Below are positions 11,601 to 23,600 of a DNA stretch of 64,000 nt, one piece after another; within the stretch, counting starts at the first letter, position 1; the number at the start of each line of letters is the position of its first letter. Origin of the DNA: Semisulcospira habei. Taxonomy: Eukaryota; Mollusca; Gastropoda; Semisulcospiridae. Where the stretch lies: the NCBI GenBank assembly GCA_036245525.1, contig BTPG01000001.1, positions 223,565,418 to 223,629,417 on the forward strand, in the 5' to 3' direction. The notes under the pieces were generated by a model. That model did no database searches, was not told where the DNA came from, and worked only from the letters and a program-made list of their open reading frames with translations. The translations under genes were made by a program, and so were the position numbers.

Positions 11601-14600
11601 TTTATTTCTCAAAATCTGCCTGCTGCATATGAAAAAACCACAAAAGAATACTGAACGTACACCAACAACCGACCTAAAAAGCAAAAAAAAAAAAAAAAAG
11701 AAAAAAAAAAGGAAAAGCAAAAAAAAAAAAAATACATGCTGCACCTTCGAGCCAATTAACCCTAGCTTAAAAAAGCTAATTCACCCTAATTTAAATAAAA
11801 AAAGTTGAAAATCATTCCAACTGCAAATGATGTACAGGTATGGGCATGGATTAGAACATGCAACAGGCACAGATTCTCAAGAGTCCCTGCCACTGCTGGG
11901 GCTCATGTGAATCTGTGGCTCTTGAAAAGCATCAAACTTACTGAACCAGCTGTCCCCACCAACAGGCTGGCATTACTCTTGGACCCCAGAAGTCTTTGCA
12001 GCAACGACGTCGGCCCAAAAGAGAATCGAAACTCAATGTCCTCGCGGAAATCCGCACACAAATTGCGGCAGTCCAGGCGATACGCGATCTCAAAGTCACG
12101 CTTGGGAATTAAGTTGAACAGCTGCTGGCGTGTGTCTTCAGGCAAGATGGAGGACAGGCGATCTGTGATGAAAAGTGTTTGTATAATGAGTGGGAAAAAA
12201 ATTTGAGAGCCAAAATATGAGGGTAAACTTCACATAAGTAACAAAACACTGGGGCACCAGAAAATTTTCATTATTACCGATACTCAAGTTTGTTACCAAC
12301 AAAGTTATTTTCATAGTGTGGCCAGGACTTCAGAAAAGCATTGTTACATCCAACTTTTGCGTGAACACCCTTATGAGAGTTTACCTGTCATTAACCCTTT
12401 CCATCCTGATACACTACTGCTTGAAATAAATTTGAATGATACCAGTAGTTCAAGCTATTCTGGCACCGCTCTTGAACTAAAATGGTTGATCTGTCTCCTA
12501 ATGTGTAATGTAACTTTCATAGGACAATAAGCAAATTTGAAAAATGTCAGCCTCAATGGTTTAACCCTTATCATCCAGTGTGTGAAATACGTTTGACCAA
12601 CACAGTTCAAGGGTGGCGCCAGAATAGCTTGGCGCCTCTAGGCGCCAAGCTATTCTGGCACCACCCTTGAAATAAAGCCATTGGTCTATATCTTTATCTG
12701 TAAGTAATATAATGTAGCTTGCACATGGCAGTGTACAAATTTGAAGCTTTTAGCCTCAGTATGACATGGGTTAAATACTACCATTTACCGGTAGGTGGCT
12801 GTAATAACAGGTGACACTGTCCTGTTCTTCAAGACTCTGGAGAGAGCACCTGTCTTTTAAGACTAATTTTCCTTGCAAAAAAAGGTGGTTACTCAAAACA
12901 GACGCTACTGTATCCATTCTTGTCATACAAAAAGTCGACTGTGTAAAATTACTTTGACAAGTGTGAGCTTATATATATTTTTTTATAACAATAAGCTTGT
13001 TCATGCCTCATAAAGACTTTCATGACCTGGGGAGACATTCATACCCATTACATCCTGAGGCTGATTTTTTCATATTTGCGTATTGTCCTATGAAGGCTAG
13101 TAACGGATAAGAGAGATCGACCAGTTAAGTTCAAGGGTGGTGTCAGAATAGCTTGGCGCCTGAGGCGCCAAGCTATTCTGGCACCACCCTTGAACTATCA
13201 ATCAAATGTATCTCAAGCAATAGCATATCACGATGAAAAGGGTTTTACCAGATGTGAGAGATGGATAGGCCAAGACAGTTCAAGAGTGGATTCCAATTCC
13301 AATTAGCTTGGTGCTGGGGAAGGCACTAAACTTATTTTGGCACTACCCTTGAACTATCATGGCTAATCTATCGCTCAAACTTTTAAGCCCCAAAATACTC
13401 CTTCCCTCTCCCTATAAAACTTTTGATAATTTGAAAAAGAAATATCTAAGAGACTTCATTCACCTACTCAAATGTGTTCTTACGTTACTATTGCAGTGCC
13501 TCTTTTACAAAATGTCAATTATTAACCTAAAATTATGCAACTAAAAATATGCATTATAAATTCTATTCTGATCGACCAGTATTATTACACTGAATTACAT
13601 GTACATCTGTTATTTGTGTGCCTGTCTGTGACTTTGGACCTTTTGTCTAAATCACATTAACCCATTTAGCCCCAGGCACCATTTCCTAAATTTCTGAGGT
13701 GTCACCTACCGTAACAAATATGTACCAACTGCAGTAGATGAACCATGATAATTCAAGGGTAGTGCCAGATTAGCTTGGCTCCTTCTGGCGCCAAGCTCAT
13801 CTGGCCCGATCTCCCTGCTGCTGTGGGGCACTGGAGCTAAATGGGTTAAAGTCCGACCATTATCAAAAGCCAAAATCACAAATGAGCACATCCTTATGAA
13901 TATCTAATGGTGGGTTCTAGATTTCAAAGTGAAGCACACTGACTTCCAAAGTGAAAAGTATAGTGTAACACATCCGCGCACACAGTTAAAATCAGTGCAA
14001 AATCAGAGTGAAAAAATGCGCCAGTTATGGTATACCGTGAAATGATTAGGCAAAAAATGCAAAGTGATAAATGATGGGAAAAGAAAAAAATGCAAGGGTT
14101 ACTGAACGTGACTGGTCCAAGAAATCTGAAAGCTAAAATGCACACCAAATAACAAAATACACCAAGCTTGAACGAAGAAATCAGCTACATGTAAAAATAA
14201 AATGCATTGAAACTTTCAAATTCGCTTCATTATTACCATAAAGCAGAAAGCATTTCTTGGGGTGTATTGTTTGCTCTAGACTTCAAAATAAGCTATTGAA
14301 AAAAAAGTGTGGTGTACAAGACATGGTGTGAGTTCATTTTTTTCAATCCGAGTGTTTCAATCCCTTTGCTTGTTAGAATTAAATGCAGACTGCATGAATA
14401 TTTAGGATTAAGCGCATACTGCATAAACATTCAATCCATACTAAGGATTTGCAAGCACATGAAATACCAAAACTTTCAAAAGGGACGCACAGTCCGCTGC
14501 AGAAACCGGTACGTTTGTTTATCTGTCACACAGCTTAAAAGTCACAAAAAAGGTCAGAGCAGTTTAGATGCTTATCTGTGCCATAAGGACTAAAAAAAAA

Positions 14601-17600
14601 AAAATCTTGTTTGAATTAGAATTATTCCTAAATAAAAAATCAGGTCAAAAACGGCAGATTGAACCCCTTCATGGTAAGGAAAGACAGTAGTCTGTGCCCA
14701 TTCGTAAGCAGGACTAAAACGATTTCAATGACTTGCCCTGATCACTTTGGCATGTGCCATCGTAACAGTCAAGCCATTACATCGTACTGTTAACTCATTA
14801 CATCCTGAGGCTGACTTTTGTTAAAGTTGCTTATTGTCCTATAAACACTACATGACAGATTAGGAGATAGATCAACTATTTTAGTTCAAGAGTGGTGCCA
14901 GAATAGCATGGCGCCTCAGGTGCCATGCTATTCTGGCACCACCCTTGAACTAAAAGTCAAATTTATTTCAAGCCAGGGTGTATCAGGATGAAAAGGGTTA
15001 ACACCAGACAAGTAGCTCACTGTGGATGTCAATAAGGCAGAACCGTGTGAGCAAAAGGAGTGTATATTTTCATGAACTGCTGGGACTCATGAATACGTCT
15101 CTTACAGATGGAACAGGATGGATGAATCCACACAATATCTGAAGTCCATGAAATGTCTTATGTCCTAATGATTCAGAGATAAACCTCTATTTAGTTTATG
15201 CCACACATTTGCTTGCTTTATTTCATACTTGCTTCATAAAAATTACCACAGCAGTTCCACTGTTTTTAAACTTTCTTTATACTACACGTTATTTATCTTT
15301 TTTTCTTCTTTTATTCAGCACTTCTTTTTCTTTCTTTAAAATTACAATCATCAGTAGCCCAACCTGTCATTTGTTTCTCGGTTGATTCCACCCCATGCAG
15401 CAGAGCTGTGGAGCATCGTGCCTGCAGGTTTCGGCCCAGGGTCTGCTCTACATGTGCATGCATTTCCTGCCAACAATAAGCACCAACCAAAGTGCACACA
15501 GAGGAAACAAAAACACAACTAGGTACCACATAAAGAAGGGCAAGACACGAGAAAGTTTGGCAAAAAAAGAGAAAATAATGCTACAAGCACATTGCAGCAA
15601 AACTGTGACAAGTTTCAATGAAAAATGTTGTATTCTGGCCTGTGATTTTGAACCTTACAGCATAATCATATGGTCTAAAATCACAGATCACACATTCATG
15701 AAGTTCTGTGGTGTAACAGGAAAAAATGATGCTAGCACACATTTTGCAAACTTGCACTTAGTTCCATGACAATTTGTGTGCTGGTCTGTGATTTTGAAAT
15801 TTACAGCCTTAACCCATTCAGCCCTGATGCACTACAGAGGGAGATGGGTCGACCATGATAATTCAAGGGTAGTGCCAGATTAGCTTGGCGCCTGTTGGCG
15901 CCAAGCTAATCTGGCACTGCCCTTGAATTATCATGGTCGATCCATCTCCTGCAACAGGTGCATAGTCGTTAGATGATGCCTCCAAAATTTGGGAAATACA
16001 TGTGCCGGGCTGAATGGGTTAACCCCTTCACTGCCATTGAATGAATAGCGCGTTGAAAACCACTACACGCTGACCGAATTTCACGTGAAGAATACAGATG
16101 TAAAAGTGAGTAAAAATAGGCATGAAGTACACAGGACTAACAAAAGACATGAATCATCATGAGACCCTGTGACTGTGGGGGCTCATGGGGATTTACGCCT
16201 CTTGCAGATGGGCAGCATTCACCTTGCCCTGACAGCTAAGGGGTTAAGCTATAAGGTCTAAATCACAGATATGCCAACATTTCTGATGGGAAAATCTCCA
16301 GTTGGTTTCACATGCTTGGGCTGAAAATGAGTGATAAATGAAAAGCTGTAAAAAAAGGAAACATGCCACAGCAGCACCCGACACATACAAAGTTTCCCAC
16401 AGAGACCTGCTACCACTGACCAACAACAAAACAGTGTGCTGAAAAATGAAATTTAAGAAAAGAAATTACATTAAATTTACCGCTTAAAATAACACCATCT
16501 AAAAAATTAAGTTAGTGGTATTCAATTAAAAATTAAAGTGGCACTAATTAAGGTGAATACATTTATCTCAATTTCAAACATATAAATCCGTCTTTATTTG
16601 ATGAATCCCATGTGCCCTCTTCTCCAACCCACCCCTGCCTAAGCTTCTGAGGTACCCACATTACATACTGAGCCATGAATAGGGGGAAATAGGGAAGAAT
16701 TCGATTATTTCAAACAGCGGTTTTAACCACTGCACCGCCGAGAAAAAAGTGAACATGGTCCAACTGCAAGAAACACAGATCCTCATGACCCCCCGCAACT
16801 GCAGGGACTCATGAGGATCTATGCCTCTTGCTGAAAACAATTTGAATCCAACTCTCTCGGAGGGTGCTCATTGAATAAACAAAAATTTCAGAAACAAAAA
16901 TGTACGTAGTGTAGGTACAGTGGCACGGACGAGATTAACCAAAAAGCAATTATTAGAGACAAAGGACCATTAGCTAAAACCGGCTGCTAGAGACAAAAGC
17001 AAAAAGGTCTCTCCAATGTGAAAATACAAAGTATAACATCTACAGCACAACAAGAAACAACACAAAACTGTACAGCCAGTTTCAGCCAAGCGGCCACAGG
17101 AACGCAAAAAGCTGAAGAAGCAGGAGCGTTTCATTCTTGATTGAGTCACCTGCTAAAAACAACTCCATAGTGTTCAGGCGACGCTGGATGCTGGCCGAGC
17201 ACCGACCAATCATATTGCGACATACGCTTCCCTCAATAAACACATGGAGATCCTTTGGGAAGCACAGGATACAGAGGTAAATATAAGACAATTGCAACGG
17301 CACAATACAAAATGAAAGCCTCAAAATTGTAAACTCTTTAACCTTTGTGTGTTGGTAGTGGTTTTAGTCACGATGATTCCTGTCGGAATCATCGCAATTA
17401 AAACCACTCCTGACACACAAAGGGTTAACTTCCAGAACTAAATGACTTCCATTCTAACAAGTAATATTTCTAAATTGCAATCAGTATGCAGAAAGTAGGG
17501 AGCACCAAGTAAACGTAAGGACAGTACAAGGACCATATTGCTTGATAGCTGAAACTTTTTGGCATGCGCAGTCTTGTAACAGCCAGCCCCTGAATTCACA

Positions 17601-20600
17601 CCTCAACTGGGGATGCAAATGAGGCCACTCCTTGCCAGCCAGCGGTATGAATAATCACACTTATTCAAATAAAAATTCACATTTTATTCAAATTCACAGG
17701 GTCTTACAAAGTGACCAATTTTTCTTTCTTTAAAAAAAAACTACTAACAATAAACATTTTTATTTCATTTTGAAATCACCACACATACAAGGACAAAGTC
17801 TAGCTGACCTTCTTGTAGACATTCAGCAGCATTGGGTCAGGGTGGAATGGCCGATCAAATTCTTCCACAAGCAGGGACAATCGGCGAATTTCATCGTTCA
17901 GGGCAGATGCCACCTGTCAAAATAAACCAAATTTCCATGAGCTTGACCCATTCAGCCTTGACAAACTATACACAGAATATGGACTGACCATGACAGTTCA
18001 AGGATGGTGCCAGAATAACTTGGCGCCATGCTATTCTGGAAACCATCCTTGAACTATCATGGTCAACAGACACCAAGTTATTCTCGCACCACCCTTGAAC
18101 TATCACGGTGGACCTGTCTTTGTAACTATGATGAAGTCTTCAGTGGACACCTCCCAAGTGTTGACCAAAGGACTCAAGGTGTTCATGAATGCAGTGTCGA
18201 TTTACTTCAGAGAATATGTCTGCCCAGTGAAGGCAAAAGAAAGATCATTTTTGCGAAAAGCTAAATTTCATTATATATGTATTCATGTGAAACCAAAAGA
18301 CAGTATAAAGGTCCACTTTGTTTCTCAAACGCAAGATTTTCATTGTAATACAACAAAAATCTTGCTTATAAAAAAGGACCTACTGTCTTTTGCCTTTATA
18401 AGGCAGACGTATATCATACAAAATCAACGATTCCTAATGCGCTATGCATGGTAATATTTTGTCTATACCATCCTATCTCATCAACATATAACAAAAAAAA
18501 AAACAAACAAACTTGTGTCAAACCAACCTTTCTCTCCACATCCTCCACCATGACCTTGATCTTCTCCTTGACCTCTCGGGTCAGAAGGTCAAGCTGTTTG
18601 ATGAGGAAATCCAGCTCATCTGCCCTTTCACGCTGAACTCGCTGCTGTTTCTCCCTTGAAAATAACAATGTAGAAAAACATCAGGTATATTACTGGTGTC
18701 AAATTACCATATTATTTTGTGAAGACAAAAACATCCAGAAAGCAAGAGGCCAACGTTAGCCTTTGCTATTGTATGCATGAATAAGATCATCACGATCAGG
18801 ATCAACAACAACACACGCTCATGGTCACAGAGTCCAATACAGAATGTGCAGGAGGCATCAGATGACCAGCCCGGATACTCAAAAGGGCAACTACAGCCCA
18901 ACCTCAGGCACATAAAGTGTATGCTGCTGCCTGGCTGGTAACCTATGATTGCGTACTGTTTAACTCCTTTAATGCTGAGAAAACATCAACCTGAAGTACC
19001 TGTAAGAGACATAGGACCTCATGAGCCCCAGCATGTGAAGGCTCATTAGGATCTATGCCTCTTGCTGACACCTCTTTGTGCCCATGTGCCTAAGACAGTT
19101 AGAGCTCTTCTGCGTTGAACTGGCAAATACTTTATAAACACAGTGGCATGTGGGTGAAAAGCTGTTCTGTAGAATGTTCAATGAGGCTTGAAAAGTTATT
19201 GTTTCCTCAAAACACATTACCAATGGTATTACTGATAGGAAACGTTACCTAGCTAGCCTAATTTTAGCCAAAATTTGGTTGTGTCCGTATAAGGGAGTGC
19301 TGGCAGGTGAGGGGCGCCATAGAACCGGCAGTAACCCGAGTAGCCTCCCTTTTGCCCCATCCGGGTACGAGCTCACCCGATATTCCTCAGTTTAGTTCTT
19401 AGCTAACCTGTAGACGGTTGTGTTCATACATCGCTCTTCGAATCTTACTGTGTGGATGTGACCGGTCGTCTTGTGACTTTACCTAACTGTTCTTGCTTCG
19501 TTTGGGGACTTGGCTGCGTAGCTTGTGCTCGTTGGAGCTCACTTGGATTGTATTAGCTTGGAGCTCACTCGAATTGTGCCTTGAGCTGTTTTGAACTTTG
19601 AACTGTGCGGCGTGACTTGGACTTAGCGTGCCTGTGACGGCCTTGACTGGGGTGGTGACTGTGAGTCCAGTGGCGCCTCAGGACGTCGCTTCAACCGGCA
19701 TGGGTTTGCTTCTCGCTCCATCATGGCCAGGTGACTGCCCTCGACCGAGGCTCAGGGAAAGGGAAGAGCGCCGGGTGTCGGCACGCTCTGTGCACTTGAT
19801 TGAGTTTGTTCTCACCCTTGCGCGCGTAATTGTTGGTGTGCGGCCTCGGTAGCCACGCTCGCTCGTTCTACATTATGGCCTCTATGTTGCAGTTACCAGG
19901 TTCGTACCTGCACACAATGTGGCGATTTTCAGTGACCTTGTGACGAGCATGCAGTCTGCCTGCCCTGTTCTGGCTGTGAGTCAATGCATCCCTGTGCTGT
20001 ATGCGCCACCTGGCTGGAGGAGAGATGGTCCCAGCTGTGGGGATTCTACCGCTGTGAACGCCCGACACCTATCAGAGTGTAGCCATCAGTTCCCGCTCAG
20101 AGTACCACGGATGGGCCCAGTAATTTCCCATGACCGTGATGAATCGGGCCAATAAGACGACTAATGCGCAGAATACCACGGATGGGGCTATTAAGTTACC
20201 CATGACCGTGACGAATTATAATAATAATAATTACGGTATTTATAATGTGTTCATCTTATAATAATTATAACTCTAAGCGCGCACTCACAACTCGCGCACG
20301 CATGCGCACGCTTTAGACAACGACTCATGTACCACAAATAGTGAAATACATTACGACAGTCAGCTTGGGGTGGGGAGTGTGGTGATATAGTGCTAGAACT
20401 GTTGAAAGAGGTGAGTTTTGAGGGCGGACTGGAAGGAGGAGAGAGAGTGTTTCTGACGGAGAGAGACTGGGAGAGTGTTCCAGGTGGATGGACCGTATAC
20501 TGAGAAGGAGCGGGGGCCGAAAGTGCTGAGTTTGGTGCAGGGGATGTGGAGGCGGAGAGGGTCGGAGGCGGAGCGGAGGGAGAGGGAAGGAGTGTAGGGG

Positions 20601-23600
20601 TGAAGTAAGTTGGAGAGATAGGCAGGAGCGCAGTTGTTCAGGGATTTGTAGCAGAGAGACAGAATCTTGTATTGGATGCGTTGTGTGATGGGAAGCTAGT
20701 GAAGGAGTTTGAAAAGGGGAGTGATGTGGTCGGATTTCTTCTTTCTGAGGACGAGGCGGGCAGCATTGTTCTGGATGCGCTGGAGAGTGAAAGTGGTGGA
20801 GTGAGGGAGGCCAGAAAGGAGAGAGTTGCAGTAGTTGATGCGAGATAGGATGAGAGAGACAGCAAGTTTGGTGGCAGCTTCAGTAGTGAGGTATTTTCTG
20901 ATCTAACTGATGTGGCGGAGGTGGAAGTAGCATGCCTGGGCCGTGGCGGAGACAAAGCTGGTCATGGTAAGAGAGGAATCGAGGATAACGCTGAGGTTTT
21001 TGGCCGAGTCATTGAGGGAGATGGGGGTGCTGTCGAGTTGAAGGTGGAGAGAGGGAGGGAGCTCGGAAAGTTTCTGGCGAGTGCCTACCAGCATGGCTTC
21101 TGTTTTGTCGTCGTTCAGTTTAAGCTTGTTTGCTGTCATCCAGAATTGGACCAGTACAACTACCACCGCGCAGAATACCACAGATGGGGCTCTTAAGTCA
21201 CCCATGACCGTGATGAATCGGACCAATCCTACTACTTCCGGGCAGACGTGGGCACACGAATTTACGATGATCTTAGCTCCGGGCCAGACGGCGGAATGCA
21301 GACTTGACAGAAAGAAGGTGTCATGCTCGGTGCTTTGGGAAGAGAGACACGAGGTACACTCGCAACGGGATCCCGCCCCTAGAGGCTTCCCATTCGCAGC
21401 TCAGTGAGGAGCAGCCACGGCCAGAGAAACTCCCTACACGGATTGGCGCCAGCTCCCGACACAGGATAGACAGACACGAGCTGGCTGCATCCAGAGATCG
21501 CGAGCACCACAGGACTGCTGCACGTTCCACGTCACGATCCCAGGTCAGTAAAGATGTGCCACGACCAAATGCCCTGATTGTGGAGAGGAAAGCACGCTCC
21601 AGACGCAGTGCTGAGAGGCGAGAGACGACCACACGACGGGACCCCGACTACCGCCCTCGGCCACGCTTGGACAGTTCGCCTGACTCCAGAAGCGCCCACG
21701 CGCTACACAGAGACATATGGGACAGGACAGGAGCTTACGACGACGTACCAGTACCGTTGGGACACTACGCGAGAGAAGGACCGGCTTGACTACGAATCTC
21801 CGTCGGCGTTCGAGTTCACGGGACCGGCCGCTGAGACTGTGCTCTTCCTTCCGGACTTCGCGGGACAGCCGTCACCCCTGGTCTTCTTCACAGACGACGG
21901 GAGACAAGGTACGATCCACCCACATGACCCGTTCCTCTCGTCGCAGCCACTCCCCTCAGGACCACTGGCCTGGCCCTGGCAGTTCGGCATCTTCACATAC
22001 GACCCCGCGGGATTCCCTGGCGCTTTTCTGCTCGCGGCGTCGCCACAGCGGAAGACAACCCCTTTCCAGCGCTGCTTCCTCTTCTCGTCGGGCCGCCGGG
22101 GGAGTTGGTCATCCCTGTTCCCCCCGCGCGCTTGATGGACGACTCCATCAGCTTGGCTCCAGAGTACTCCGTTTCGGCGTTACTTGGCGATGATGGTGCC
22201 TCCCCTACACGATGCTCGCAGTCACGAGATGAGATGTATTCGCCACCAGCTACGCTGAGCCATAGGATGGAGACTCTTCGGGCCTTGGACGAAGCAGTTT
22301 GCCTCGTCGTGTCTTCCCGCGGAAGACTGCCCTCCTTCTCCCCCTGCCAAGAAGAGAGCTGCCGCCTTTGTGGACTCCAAGCGCCAGGTCAAGCGCTTCA
22401 AGTCTCTTCCTCAACCACCCGGGTTCCGGGACCTACGCTACGCCTTCTCCACTCACCTGCTTCAGGGCGCCTTGGGAGACACCGGCTTCTTCGCAGACAC
22501 CAGGTGGCCGGCGGACCTGTCTATGGCCTTCCGTCAGACGTGGTACGCGGGACATTCGCAGAGCTTCGCCTGCCCACTCCCGGCGGTGGACCCTCCGGCG
22601 ATGTCCTGTGCTGGTTCTCTTCGACGACGTGATTCCACTCCTGGGCTTACACAGACTGCTTCCCTCATCCACAATTCCCTGCCCTCTGCGGGGTTCCTGG
22701 ACCTGGTGATGCAGGCCATTGTCCTTCGCGCTGAGGCCTGGAATCCTTCCATTTCACCGCTTTTGGCCGACATCCTCGCCTTGGCAGTTTCCGGCAACTG
22801 GGCCGCTTACCACACCGCTGTCAACGCCATGGCTGCGGCTGCTAACTGTGATCTGATGCGTCAAGATACCGTCCTGCACGCTTGCTCGCTGCCGATCGAG
22901 TTGAAGAATCAGCTACGCCGGGTCCTCTTGGTGGAGAACTCCTTCGGCCCCACCTGGCAGACCGTCAAGGAGGCTAACAAGGACTTGTGGCCCAACCGCC
23001 TCGCTCCGACTCGCTTTCAGCCAGCCCGCAGGGCCGTGGGTCGAGCCTTGCGTACCGCCAGACCCTCCTCCATGAATTGGTCCGGCAGAAGGGGGTCACC
23101 AGGAACAGGACTTTGTTGGATGGAGCCGCCTTCCAAAGACACCGACGGAGGCCATGTCGCCAGACTGCAGCCAACCTTCGGGCCGGTTGGCAGAGACCAC
23201 TCTTCCATGGAGACGCAGTCCGAGGTCAGCGCCGGCGTTGCGTGGTTGACAGAGTTGGACGTAGCAGCCTGCCAGGGACACCGACGCACGACGTGCCGGC
23301 AGACTGCAGCAGATCGTCGGGCTGGATTGGCAGGGACCACTCTTTCGTGGAGGCGCAGTTCGTCCTCTGCGCCAGAACTAGTCGGTTGGCAGCCGATGGA
23401 CGGAGGCGACGGTTCTGTGACATCGACGGCGCGGTCCTGGGTACGACAGTGGCAGCCACTTCCCCGCATGCGGCAGATGGCTAGGAACTAGGCAGTCTAC
23501 CTTCGTAGGACTAGGTGTCAGCACGGGGACAGGACGCTGTCCGACCGACTTCGCTGCATGGGCCGACATCGCTCTCCATCGTGTTAGTGGATGCAGTTCG

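Noticed and set aside
11509..11808. Lys-rich open frame
   Set aside because: Produced by A-rich homopolymers (11685-11732); no family similarity, lies in an intron.
3540..16250. Direct-repeat palindromes as a CRISPR array
   Set aside because: Copies are irregularly spaced, differ in family, lack spacers of uniform length and lie in a eukaryotic gene.
21304..22193. Several 100-185-residue plus-strand frames
   Set aside because: They correspond to the Arg/Ser-rich gag part of decayed element A read in all frames; none continues into the conserved gag block in frame.
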